DNA of 64,000 nucleotides from CFX2 sp014338005. Lineage in GTDB: Bacteria > Chloroflexota > Anaerolineae > Aggregatilineales > Phototrophicaceae. The stretch lies in contig SZPE01000008.1 of NCBI GenBank assembly GCA_030263555.1, forward strand, positions 19,216-83,215. The letters are read 5' to 3'. Below the pieces are notes generated by a model. That model had not been told where the DNA came from, made no database searches, and saw nothing but the letters and a program-made list of their open reading frames with translations. A program made the translations under genes and the position numbers. Below, in pieces: positions 43,681 through 52,060 of this stretch; within the stretch, counting starts at the first letter, position 1; every line of letters begins with the position of its first letter.

Positions 43681-44703
43681 TTAAGAAGAACCTTCCGGGG
43701 CGAGCGTTTTCTGGTCGTTGAATATTTCCAGTACAGGCTGGGGCAGGGCAGCCTGCTGGTAGGGCATCCACCGCCAGCCTTCCGGCGGTATGATACGTTC
43801 CGGCAGGGTGTACAGATAGATAAACAACACCTGCCGGGAGTGTTCCTGGACGAAGCTATCCACCGCCACCGGCAGGATGAAGGAGTCGGGCGGCGCTTTA
43901 GAGAGATAAATAACCAATGGCACAATGCCGATGTCCTGGCCGAGCGCGCGCAGCGCGGCTTCGTGCGGAAACTCGCCATGAGCCAGGTGGCTGGTAGGAA
44001 AATGCGGCTGATGGTCGCGGCACAAAACTTCGTTATCAAACACCGGAATCGCCATCGTCGCATAGGCGAATTTGTGACGCGGCAGATCACGCTCAACGCG
44101 CAGATTCAACAGCGCCTTACGGCTGCGCTCCGCCAGCACGATGGCGTATAAAATTTCGGCAGCCTCGTCAAGTTTTTCGTCTTCGTTGATGATGAGATAA
44201 TCGCACAACGGCGCGTACTGCATTTCCATATCCACCCGGCGCAGCCGTTTGGCGATTTCTTCCGGCGGCTCGCCGCGTTTTGCCATGCGCTCTTTGAGGT
44301 CATCAAGTGAGGATGGCTGAATAAAAATCAGCACCGAATTGTCCGGGTAAAGCGAGCGCAGGTAAGTCGCCCCCAACACGTCAATATCGGCGACCAAATC
44401 TTCTTCGCCGGCAATCGCTTCTTCGACAGTGGCGCGCGGCATCCCATACAGTTCGCCGTGAACCGTCTGCCACTCGATGAGGGCGTTGTTTTCAATCAAT
44501 TTCTGAAATTCGGGGCGGGAGACGAACAGATGCTCGCGCCCGTGCTGCTCGTTAGGGCGCCTGGGGCGTGTGGTCGCCGTTGGAAGCTGGCGCAGGTTGC
44601 TGAGGCGCGGCAGCACCCGTTTCATAACCTCGTTTTTGCCTGCTCCCGCCGGCCCGACCAGCACGAACAGAAGCCCCTGGCGTCTTTGTGAAGTGGTAAT
44701 CAT
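43681..44703 (-). CDS. Guanylate kinase-like protein fused to a Nudix-like domain
   Basis: A 340-residue two-domain protein. Residues 1-200 follow guanylate kinase: P-loop GPAGAGKNEV (17-26), TTRPRRPNEQHGREHLF, VHGELYGMPRATVEEAI, DIDVLGATYL, and a Pro-Ser-Ser lid. The residue after the P-loop Lys is Asn, not Ser/Thr. Residues 210-335 are a separate strand-rich domain with a degenerate Nudix box (GEFPHEAALRALGQDIGI, 243-260) lacking the usual RE and EE residues. So the second part may bind rather than hydrolyse nucleotides. It lies 9 bases upstream of ygfZ. The fusion is unusual and the activity is unknown. Confidence 0.8.
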   Translation of the reverse strand: MITTSQRRQGLLFVLVGPAGAGKNEVMKRVLPRLSNLRQLPTATTRPRRPNEQHGREHLFVSRPEFQKLIENNALIEWQTVHGELYGMPRATVEEAIAGEEDLVADIDVLGATYLRSLYPDNSVLIFIQPSSLDDLKERMAKRGEPPEEIAKRLRRVDMEMQYAPLCDYLIINEDEKLDEAAEILYAIVLAERSRKALLNLRVERDLPRHKFAYATMAIPVFDNEVLCRDHQPHFPTSHLAHGEFPHEAALRALGQDIGIVPLVIYLSKAPPDSFILPVAVDSFVQEHSRQVLFIYLYTLPERIIPPEGWRWMPYQQAALPQPVLEIFNDQKTLAPEGSS

Positions 44704-44785
44704 ACGAAGAATCCTGTGGCCTGAACAAAGGCAGCTTGTGGTTTAGTCTAGCAGGAGTTGCCCGCTTCGACTATAGAGATTTGGT

Positions 44786-44823
44786 GAGAAAAACAAAGGG
44801 CGACCATATTCTGATGGCCGCCC
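44786..44823 (-). terminator. Terminator of the giant pilin-like gene
   Basis: On the minus strand, GGGCGGCCAT pairs with ATGGTCGCCC (one mismatch) over a 6-base loop and is followed by TTTGTTTTT. Confidence 0.65.
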
Positions 44824-44849
44824 TTGTGGCTAAACGGTTGGTTGGATGG

Positions 44850-47800
44850 TTAGTTGTTGACGCTGATTTCCGTGATCCACCACCCGTCACGGATGCTGCT
44901 GCCGGTGTTCAACCGGAAGCGCAGCCCGACGAAGTTGCTGTCGCCGGGGCGGTTGCCGTAGGTGCGGAGATCGTGGACGCGCCACTGCCAGTCGTTGGGC
45001 GGCAGGCGGTCGCTCCAACCGGTGATGGTCGGACTGCACGTTGCGCCGGACGGGCAGTTGTTGCTCAGGTTGCTCTGAGTCCAGCTCAGGCCGCCGTCAA
45101 TGGAAACCTCAACATTGGCCGAGTTGCTGCTGCCAAGCTGCCAGTAGGTATAGTAGCTGAGTTTGGGCAGCCACAGCGAGGACGGCAGACCGCTGGGGCG
45201 GTTCAGGTTCAGCACGCCGTCCAGCAGGAGCGACGAGTTGCCGTAAGCCACCGATGGTACGGCGTCGCTGAGCAAGTTTGCGCGCGGGCTGTCGCTGAAG
45301 GAGAAGTTGTTGTTGCCGGCTTGCAGGATGATGGCCGCGTCGCCGGTGGCTTCGTACCATTCCAGCACCACGTTATAGCTGCCTTCGTTCAGCGTGACGA
45401 CCTTATACTGGACGGTGCGAGACGTATCCCTCCAGTAGTTGAGGATGTTCCAGTCATAGGGCGACGTGATGTCCGGCGTATCCGCCGGTTCGTAGCGCAT
45501 CCGCACGCCGTCGTCGGAGGTGGTGGCGAAGAGGTATTCACCCGACAGCACGCTGATCTGGCGAATCCAGCGCCCGACGTACTGGTTATCCCAGGCGTTG
45601 CCCGCCGCACCCAGCGGCGCGCCCGGCGGCCTGCCGGTCGTGCCGAAGTCGAAGATAATATCATTGGACTCGTACATCGGCAGCGCCTTGGTCGGGTTGG
45701 CGGCCACGTAGGCATTCATGTCCGCCACCGTCGGCGTCAGCCGGTTCAGGAAGTTATTCGCATTGGACGGGTTTTTGTTGACCGAACAGTCCACAACCGT
45801 GCCAGAAGTGTTGGTACACTTCATGAAGTAGCCCTTCCAGGTGTCCGGGCCGAGGTTGGCCGGGCCGCCGCCGCTGCCTTTCCACAGATCAGGCGCCAGC
45901 CCCCACAGACCTTCGGTGACCCAGTTCTGGGTATTGGCCGCCGCATCGAAGAATGGGAAGGGCATGATGCGCGTGGATTTGTGTTCGATACGAACGTCGT
46001 CAATGTACCAGCCGTCCCGCAGGCTGCTGGAACCTTCAAGCGCGTTCATGACGAACCGGATTCGAATGCGTTTGCCGGCAAACTCTGACAGGTCAACCTG
46101 CTCGCGCACCCAGGTATCCACGCGGGCGAACTCGCCTTTACTCCAGACATCCTGCCAGGATGAGTAGTTCGGCGAAGCGTAGGATTTGTCCGACCCCCAG
46201 CCATAAATGTACTCGTAGCCGGTGCGGGTGCGCGATGGGTCTTCGACGGCGACTTCGACGCGAATTTTGTCTCTGGAGCCAACACTGTAGTGATTCCAGA
46301 AGTACAGGGTGGGCTGGTCGGAGGCCAGCGCGCCGGTTAGGTCAATGATTCGGACCATCTCCAGCACGGAGAAAGTAGCGTGCCGATAGTACGTGTCGTA
46401 GGGGTCACTTGTGGTGGGCGGCGGGCTGTCGTGGAAGGCCGCAAAGCCGCTGCGCGCTTTCCACCAGTAAGGCATTGGCGGGTCAGGAATTTGCCAGTTA
46501 TCGCTGTTTGTCGTTGACCACGCGCCGCCGTTGCGCCAGCGTGTCCACCACTCCGCCGGGGTATCAATATTGTCCACCAGGCGCGCGCCGTCGCCGCCTT
46601 TGGAGAGGTCCCACAGGCGGTGCGAAAACTCGTAGTAGTTGCCGAGGTCTATGTTGTCTATGTAGATGCCGTCGGCAGTGGCGGTATTCGAGCGCGCATC
46701 CAGGCGGATTCGGAAGTAGAAGTCGTCGTCGTAGGGATTGCCATTGGTTTTGAGGGTGTTCCAATCCATAGTGACGCCGGTACTCGTCTTGATGGCGTCC
46801 AGGATGGCCCTTTGCATGTCTATTTCGATCCGTTCCCAGGCCAACTGCGTCCGGTTGACGCTGTTGTAGGTGTAAGCCCAGACCGGCGTCCAGTTAATCC
46901 GCGCCGTGCCGGAGTCGGCGTGGGCAGGCCGCATGACATCCACATAGAAGGACTCGTTGGCCGCCAGATCACGCCACTGCCAGAAGGTAAGGATCGGGCG
47001 GACAGCGGCGCCGGACGGGTTTTTGTTCAGGCAGTCTTTGTTGCCCCCCCAGACGGTCAGGTTTTCCGGCGTATCGTTGTTGAAGTCAATCGGATAACGC
47101 AGTTCTATCCAGGTTTCCTGGCCGTGTGGATAGTTGCCCAGCGGGCTGTCGGTGAAGGCGCGCGGGCTGCCGAACACGCCCGGCTGGGCGCTGTTTTCCC
47201 AACCGCCGGCGGTCAGCCAGTTATCCATGCCGGTTTCGGCGCCATCGCAGAACGGATATTCGCTGAACCGCGCGACCCCCTTGCGGGCGAACACGATGCT
47301 GTCTATCCACCAGCCGGGTTTAACCGGCGTTCGGCTGTTGTTCACCTTCATGGCAAACCGCAGCCGGAAGGGCGACTGCCACCAGTTCGGTATGGTGCTG
47401 AGGTCTATTTCGACCTGCTTCATACTCAGATCGGTGGCGGCGCCGCTTACCAACGAGCGGACGGTTTGCCAGTTAGCTGGCGTTGTGCCGACCGGGTCGC
47501 GGGTGTACTGGACTTCCAGCGACGTGCCGGTTTCGATGTCGTAGGCATGATAAAAACGAAGCAGCGGGGTGCCATCATTGCCTTCCCAGTCCGGGATGCC
47601 GCCCAGCCCGTTTTCATCAATGTTCTGGAAAACCACCTGGCCGTTAAACTCGATGGAGTAAACGCGGTTATCGTCCGCCTGACCGGACGGCTGCTCCGGC
47701 CCGAAACGCACATAGGACGAACCACCGCTGGAATCCCAGGCGGTGCCGGTGCTGCCGTGACGGTTGGTGGTCGTCAGCGCCCAGCGCCCGGAGGTGATGA

Positions 47801-49307
47801 AATCACCTTTCTGGCCGTCGTTATCGAGATGCCAGTAATTGCCGCACGATGCCAGGCTGCCGGTGCAAACGCCAAAGTCGCGCGTGGGCATGTTCAGGAT
47901 GGCGATGTCGTCCAGATACCAGCGCCGCGTGCCGCTGCCCCCCCCGCTTTGCAGGACAAAGCGATAAGAGATGTTTTTGTTGTAGTAGCTGGCCGGGATG
48001 TCCACGAAATTGCGCGTCCAGGCGTAGTTCCTGCCGCCGTTACGCAGCAGGATTGAAGTGCCTGCCGCCCAGTTCGGGCCGCTGCTGGGGTCAACCGTCC
48101 CATCCGGCAGATAAACATAAGGCGCGTATTCCGCGATTTGCAGCGTCACCGAGCCGCCGCCGCCCAGGTCCCAGACATCCCAGAAGGCCATCTTGGGGTT
48201 GGACTGCTTGGCGGTATCCACGAACACGTAACCGCGCAGTTCCAGGTTGCAGCGCATGTTGGCCGGGAAACCGCTGCCGGTGCCGCCGGGGCTTTCCTTC
48301 CAGGCCCAGGCGACCGTATTCGGCTGGCTGCCGTTGATGCGCGTCCACTGGCAGTTGGGGGTGCCGGAAGCCAGGTTCGCATCGTCGCGGACGTTGCCTT
48401 TGTACTGGTTGATGTCCAGGAAAACGGCGGCATCACCCGTGCCGACGTAATATTCGAGCTTCAACTGATGCGTGCCGGGGGTGAGCGTGAAGGTACTCAC
48501 CAGCGGGGTGCTGTTGAGGGTCCGATTCGACCAGTCGTTGAGCTTAAGGTCGGAATCCACCCAGAACCGCACGCCGCCGATTGAAGTGATGGTAGCCGTC
48601 AGAGTGATGTTCTCTGTCCCGGCGACGTAAATTGTCCGTGTCCAGCGGACGGAGAAGTTGTCCGTCAGCCAGCCGGAGATCGGCCCGCCCGCGCCCCAAT
48701 CGAAGTTGATATTGAACTTGTGAATTTTATCGGGGGTGAGCTGGTAATTCCACATCTGGTCATCGGCTGCGCCGGAGAGGTCTTTGTTCGGGTAATACTC
48801 GCCCCACCAGTCCTCGCCGCCCAGGAAGATGCTGCTGTCCACGCGCCACCATTCGGGGCGATCAATTGGGTCTATGAATGGGATGCTGTGGCCGAAGTCT
48901 TCCGGCGTATTGGTCGGTTTGTCGGTGGCCGTCGGAGGGAAGGTCGCCGTCGGCGTTTCGGGCGTCGGCGTTGGCGATGTGCCATCGGTGGGGTTGGGTT
49001 TGGTCGGGAATGGCCTGTTGGTCGGGATTGGCTCTTCTTTAGGAGGGTTTAACGCGACCGCCGTGACCGTTTCCCAGAAACTTTCCGGCCCGCCGCCCCG
49101 GTCTGCCAGACTATCCGGGTTGCAGTCCTCCAGGCCGACCAGGTTACAGACGGTGTTGCTGAAGACGTTGGCAATTGCCGGTCCGGTTGCCAGCAGCGCG
49201 GCCAGCAGCGCCATCGCCACCAGCACCAGAATCAGCGCATACTCGATGAGCGCCTGGCCGTCTGCGCCGCGCCATAAAAGCCTGAGCTTTGATTGTGGAT
49301 TCGTCAT
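44850..49307 (-). CDS. Giant surface protein with type IVb (Flp) pilin N-terminus and PA14 modules
   Basis: A 1485-residue exported protein. Residues 13-50 are a type IVb prepilin: short basic leader, cleavage after Gly17, then QALIEYALILVLVAMALLAA with Glu at +5 and Tyr at +6, exactly as in Flp pilins. A Pro/Thr linker (about 90-135) leads to two PA14-like domains (about 160-300 and 1155-1330) and about five jelly-roll/MAM-like modules, each ending in a WYIDD-type strand (near 463, 667, 880, 1100 and 1476) and often beginning with FxDSP (718, 958, 1337). AGGGGG precedes the ATG. PA14 folds bind glycans. It is probably an adhesin assembled or anchored by Tad-type machinery; no tad gene is nearby. 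Confidence 0.8.
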   Translation of the reverse strand: MTNPQSKLRLLWRGADGQALIEYALILVLVAMALLAALLATGPAIANVFSNTVCNLVGLEDCNPDSLADRGGGPESFWETVTAVALNPPKEEPIPTNRPFPTKPNPTDGTSPTPTPETPTATFPPTATDKPTNTPEDFGHSIPFIDPIDRPEWWRVDSSIFLGGEDWWGEYYPNKDLSGAADDQMWNYQLTPDKIHKFNINFDWGAGGPISGWLTDNFSVRWTRTIYVAGTENITLTATITSIGGVRFWVDSDLKLNDWSNRTLNSTPLVSTFTLTPGTHQLKLEYYVGTGDAAVFLDINQYKGNVRDDANLASGTPNCQWTRINGSQPNTVAWAWKESPGGTGSGFPANMRCNLELRGYVFVDTAKQSNPKMAFWDVWDLGGGGSVTLQIAEYAPYVYLPDGTVDPSSGPNWAAGTSILLRNGGRNYAWTRNFVDIPASYYNKNISYRFVLQSGGGSGTRRWYLDDIAILNMPTRDFGVCTGSLASCGNYWHLDNDGQKGDFITSGRWALTTTNRHGSTGTAWDSSGGSSYVRFGPEQPSGQADDNRVYSIEFNGQVVFQNIDENGLGGIPDWEGNDGTPLLRFYHAYDIETGTSLEVQYTRDPVGTTPANWQTVRSLVSGAATDLSMKQVEIDLSTIPNWWQSPFRLRFAMKVNNSRTPVKPGWWIDSIVFARKGVARFSEYPFCDGAETGMDNWLTAGGWENSAQPGVFGSPRAFTDSPLGNYPHGQETWIELRYPIDFNNDTPENLTVWGGNKDCLNKNPSGAAVRPILTFWQWRDLAANESFYVDVMRPAHADSGTARINWTPVWAYTYNSVNRTQLAWERIEIDMQRAILDAIKTSTGVTMDWNTLKTNGNPYDDDFYFRIRLDARSNTATADGIYIDNIDLGNYYEFSHRLWDLSKGGDGARLVDNIDTPAEWWTRWRNGGAWSTTNSDNWQIPDPPMPYWWKARSGFAAFHDSPPPTTSDPYDTYYRHATFSVLEMVRIIDLTGALASDQPTLYFWNHYSVGSRDKIRVEVAVEDPSRTRTGYEYIYGWGSDKSYASPNYSSWQDVWSKGEFARVDTWVREQVDLSEFAGKRIRIRFVMNALEGSSSLRDGWYIDDVRIEHKSTRIMPFPFFDAAANTQNWVTEGLWGLAPDLWKGSGGGPANLGPDTWKGYFMKCTNTSGTVVDCSVNKNPSNANNFLNRLTPTVADMNAYVAANPTKALPMYESNDIIFDFGTTGRPPGAPLGAAGNAWDNQYVGRWIRQISVLSGEYLFATTSDDGVRMRYEPADTPDITSPYDWNILNYWRDTSRTVQYKVVTLNEGSYNVVLEWYEATGDAAIILQAGNNNFSFSDSPRANLLSDAVPSVAYGNSSLLLDGVLNLNRPSGLPSSLWLPKLSYYTYWQLGSSNSANVEVSIDGGLSWTQSNLSNNCPSGATCSPTITGWSDRLPPNDWQWRVHDLRTYGNRPGDSNFVGLRFRLNTGSSIRDGWWITEISVNN

Positions 49308-49340
49308 CTCGACCCCCTACCCAATCATTTGATCGGTTAC

Positions 49341-49380
49341 GATGCAGGGATATTATGGGGAAAGAATCTTCCCCTGCATC
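49341..49380. repeat. Inverted repeat in the leader of the giant gene
   Basis: GATGCAGGG and CCCTGCATC form a 9-bp stem with an inner GGGGAA/TTCCCC option. It lies 35-75 bases upstream of the giant gene's start (minus strand) and may be a leader structure. Confidence 0.45.
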
Positions 49381-49441
49381 TATGTTACTCGATTACCGGC
49401 AGTAGGCGATGCAATTTTTGTCGGCGAGTTGTACAAATGCG

Positions 49442-49469
49442 TTGACAATTCATCAATGGGCAATAGTAA
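49442..49469 (+). promoter_or_regulatory. Candidate promoter of folD
   Basis: TTGACA (49442-49447) and TAGTAA (49464-49469) with a 16-base spacer, about 120 bases before the ATG. A TATACT at 49485-49490 is a second possible -10. Confidence 0.35.
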
Positions 49470-49589
49470 CCTTTATCACTCGTCTATACTTCGGGCCTAT
49501 GTTATGCTCAAAACTAAGGATTGAAGGTTCTTTTAACCGGGATAAAGCCTGTTTTGTCCCGCCTGAAAACCGAAAAGTTGAGGAAAATG

Positions 49590-50480
49590 ATGAGCGCAAG
49601 CATTATTGACGGAAAAGTGATTGCCGACCGGATGCAGGCGGAAATCGCCGCCGAAGTCGAACAATTTAAGGCGCGGTTCGGTTATGTGCCAGGATTGGGC
49701 GCGGTGCTGGCCGGGGACGACCCGGCTTCCGCCCAGTATGTGCGGATGAAACGCCGCGCCTGCGAAAAAGTGGGGTTCAGCTCGGTTGCACACACCATGA
49801 CGGCGGCCAGCACCCAGGAAGAAGTTGAGGCGGCGGTGCGGGCATTAAACGATGACCCGTCCATACACGGCATCCTGGTGCAGCTCCCGCTGCCGAAACA
49901 TATCCACGAGGAGCGCGTGCTGCGCTTGGTCAGCCTGGATAAAGACGTGGACGGCTTCCACCCGGAGAATATCGGGCTGCTGGGTATGAAAGGCCGCGAG
50001 CCAACCTTCACCCCGGCCACGCCGACCGGATGTATGGTCATCCTGAAGGAGGTCGGCGCTAAAATCGAAGGCGCGAACGCGGTGGTGATCGGGCGCAGCA
50101 ATATTGTCGGGCTGCCGGTGGCGCTGATGCTGCTGAAAGCCAACGCGACCGTGACGGTCTGCCACAGCCGGACGAAGGACATCCCTGACATCGTGCGGCG
50201 CGCCGACATCGTGATCGCTGCCATCGGCCAGCCGGAGTTTGTGAAAGGCGAGTGGATCAAACCCGGCGCGGTGGTGATTGACGTAGGCACGAACAAAATT
50301 GACGACCCGCAGGCCGAAAAAGGCTACCGCTGGGTGGGCGACGTGGAATTTGAGGCGGCCAAAGAAGCCGCCAGCGCCATTACCCAGGTGCCGGGCGGGG
50401 TGGGGCCGATGACGATCACCATGCTGCTGCACAACACCATGAAAGCGGCGCGGCGTATCGCCGAACGCGCGGCGGTGTAA
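49590..50480 (+). CDS. folD: Bifunctional methylene-THF dehydrogenase/methenyl-THF cyclohydrolase
   Basis: Interconverts methylene-, methenyl- and formyl-tetrahydrofolate. The 296-residue protein has the catalytic pair Tyr50 and Lys54 (SAQYVRMKRR), KDVDGFHPENIG, the nucleotide part VIGRSNIVGLPVALML and the end PGGVGPMTITML. The frame opens much earlier at a TTG (49521), but only the ATG pair at 49587/49590 follows a GAGGA site and the normal FolD N-terminus. It supplies one-carbon units and could serve the purine genes next door. Confidence 0.95.
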   Translation: MSASIIDGKVIADRMQAEIAAEVEQFKARFGYVPGLGAVLAGDDPASAQYVRMKRRACEKVGFSSVAHTMTAASTQEEVEAAVRALNDDPSIHGILVQLPLPKHIHEERVLRLVSLDKDVDGFHPENIGLLGMKGREPTFTPATPTGCMVILKEVGAKIEGANAVVIGRSNIVGLPVALMLLKANATVTVCHSRTKDIPDIVRRADIVIAAIGQPEFVKGEWIKPGAVVIDVGTNKIDDPQAEKGYRWVGDVEFEAAKEAASAITQVPGGVGPMTITMLLHNTMKAARRIAERAAV

Positions 50481-50516
50481 CCACGTGCTGGTGATTCAAA
50501 AAATTTCTGCAAAAGC

Positions 50517-50539
50517 GCCGAGGGTTCTGAACCCTCGGC
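50517..50539. repeat. Intergenic palindrome after folD
   Basis: GCCGAGGGT and ACCCTCGGC pair perfectly around a 5-base loop. There is no T run, so it is not an ordinary terminator. A GC-rich palindrome of related form occurs at 52014. Confidence 0.6.
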
Positions 50540-50581
50540 CTAATACCACATTGGAATATACCGAGAGTATACGGTTGAGCG

Positions 50582-50590
50582 TGTTATAAT
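50582..50590 (+). promoter_or_regulatory. Extended -10 promoter of the purine deaminase gene
   Basis: TGTTATAAT is a perfect extended -10 (TGnTATAAT), 35 bases before the ATG at 50625. An inverted repeat TATAC-cgaga-GTATA (50557-50571) lies just upstream and could be an operator. Confidence 0.6.
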
Positions 50591-50624
50591 CGGCTGTAAA
50601 CCTGACGCTGCAACGAGAAATTTT

Positions 50625-51977
50625 ATGCCAACCCTTCTTCTCAAAAATATTCATACGCTGGTGACGATGGACGCCGCCCGGTGGGAAATCCGCGACGGGG
50701 CGGTTTTTGCGCGTAACAGCGTGATCGAAGCTGTTGGCACGCTGGCGGACATGCCCATGCAAACCGCCGACGAAGTGTTCGATCTGCACCATCATCTTGT
50801 TTTACCGGGTTTGGTGAACACGCATCATCATATGTACCAGACGCTCACGCGGGTGATGGCGCAGGATTTGGAGCTGTTCGGCTGGCTGAAGACGCTGTAT
50901 CCGATCTGGAGCCGGTTAAACAGCGAGGCGGTGTACGTATCCGCCAAACTAGCGATGGCCGAGCTGCTGCTGTCCGGCTGCACTACTTCCAGTGACCACC
51001 TGTATATTTATCCCAATGATGTCAAAATTGACGACGAAATCCGCGCGGCGCAGGAAATCGGCATTCGTTTTCACGCGGCGCGGGGTTCGATGAGCCTGGG
51101 CGAGAGCAAAGGCGGGCTGCCGCCAGACCGCGTGGTGGAAGATGAAACGGCGATTTTGCGGGACACACAGCGGGCGATCGAACAGTTTCACGACTCCGAA
51201 CGCCACGCCATGCTTCGCATAGTCGTTGCGCCGTGTTCGCCGTTCAGCGTCACGCCGGATTTGATGCGCGAAGCGGCGGCGCTGGCGCGCAGCTGCGGCG
51301 TTCACCTGCATACCCACCTGGCCGAAAACGATAATGACGTGGAATACAGCCTGAAAGTTTTCAACAAACGCCCCGGTGACTGGGCGGAAGAAGTGGGCTG
51401 GATTGGTGAGGACGTGTGGCACGCCCACTGTGTGAAGCTGGACGAGGGCGAAATCGGCCTGTTCGCCCGTACCGGAACGGGTGTGAGTCACTGTCCGGGC
51501 AGCAATATGCGGCTGGCGTCGGGAATCGCGCCGGTGCGAAAAATGCTGGACGCGCGGGTGCGGGTCGGCCTGGGCGTGGATGGTTCGGCTTCCAACGACG
51601 CCGGGCATCTGCTGAATGAAGCTCGCCAGTCTATGCTGCTGCAAAGGGTAGGGGGCAGCCCGGCGGGGCTGTCCGCGCGGGAGGTGCTGGAAATGGCGAC
51701 CCTCGGCGGGGCGGCGGTGCTGGGGCGGGACGACATCGGCGCGATAGCGCCCGGCATGTCAGCAGATATAATTGCGTTCCGGCTGGATACGGTCGGTTTC
51801 GCGGGGGCGCTGCACGACCCCGCGGCTGCGCTGGTTTTCTGCCAGTCGCCCCAGGTGGATTTAAGCATCATCAACGGGCGTATCATCGTTAAAGAGGGCG
51901 CGCTGCTGACGGCAGATATGCCGGTTTTGATCGAGCAGCATAACCGGCTGTCGAAGCGGCTGATTGATGGGGATTGA
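50625..51977 (+). CDS. 8-oxoguanine deaminase / SsnA-type amidohydrolase
   Basis: A 450-residue metal-dependent amidohydrolase. Metal ligands are visible in LVNTHHHMYQTLTR, in HLHTHLAEN, in WHAHCVKLD and in the Asp of GVDGSASND. The HCPGSNMRLASGIAPV stretch and the DGSASND end fit 8-oxoguanine deaminases, which turn 8-oxoguanine into uric acid; the related SsnA proteins occur in the purine-catabolic cluster of gut bacteria. The next genes are a Nudix hydrolase and adenine deaminase, which supports a purine role. 8-oxoguanine versus guanine or isoguanine specificity is inferred. Confidence 0.85.
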   Translation: MPTLLLKNIHTLVTMDAARWEIRDGAVFARNSVIEAVGTLADMPMQTADEVFDLHHHLVLPGLVNTHHHMYQTLTRVMAQDLELFGWLKTLYPIWSRLNSEAVYVSAKLAMAELLLSGCTTSSDHLYIYPNDVKIDDEIRAAQEIGIRFHAARGSMSLGESKGGLPPDRVVEDETAILRDTQRAIEQFHDSERHAMLRIVVAPCSPFSVTPDLMREAAALARSCGVHLHTHLAENDNDVEYSLKVFNKRPGDWAEEVGWIGEDVWHAHCVKLDEGEIGLFARTGTGVSHCPGSNMRLASGIAPVRKMLDARVRVGLGVDGSASNDAGHLLNEARQSMLLQRVGGSPAGLSAREVLEMATLGGAAVLGRDDIGAIAPGMSADIIAFRLDTVGFAGALHDPAAALVFCQSPQVDLSIINGRIIVKEGALLTADMPVLIEQHNRLSKRLIDGD

Positions 51978-52013
51978 TCGGCGCGCGGTTGTCTTGTAAA
52001 TGCGACGAATTTG

Positions 52014-52041
52014 TTAGGGCGGGTTTCCAAACCCGCCCTAA
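52014..52041. repeat. 13-bp intergenic palindrome before the Nudix gene
   Basis: TTAGGGCGGGTTT and AAACCCGCCCTAA pair over two central bases. It lies 36 bases after the deaminase stop and 20 bases before the Nudix ATG, with no T run. The form (GGG-TTT/AAA-CCC) recalls dispersed intergenic palindromes; a search would tell. Confidence 0.7.
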
Positions 52042-52060
52042 CGCAAGAATTTTGAGGACA

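Noticed and set aside
44736..48056. Two long plus-strand open frames (450 and 478 codons) opposite the giant gene
   Set aside because: They are the antisense of a frame with clear pilin, PA14 and repeated-module content. High GC and rare stops make long shadows. Their products are Arg/Val/Gly-rich with no domain.
48900..49030. Short direct repeats in the linker of the giant gene
   Set aside because: They encode a Pro/Thr linker, as in other exported proteins here, and do not look like a mobile element.
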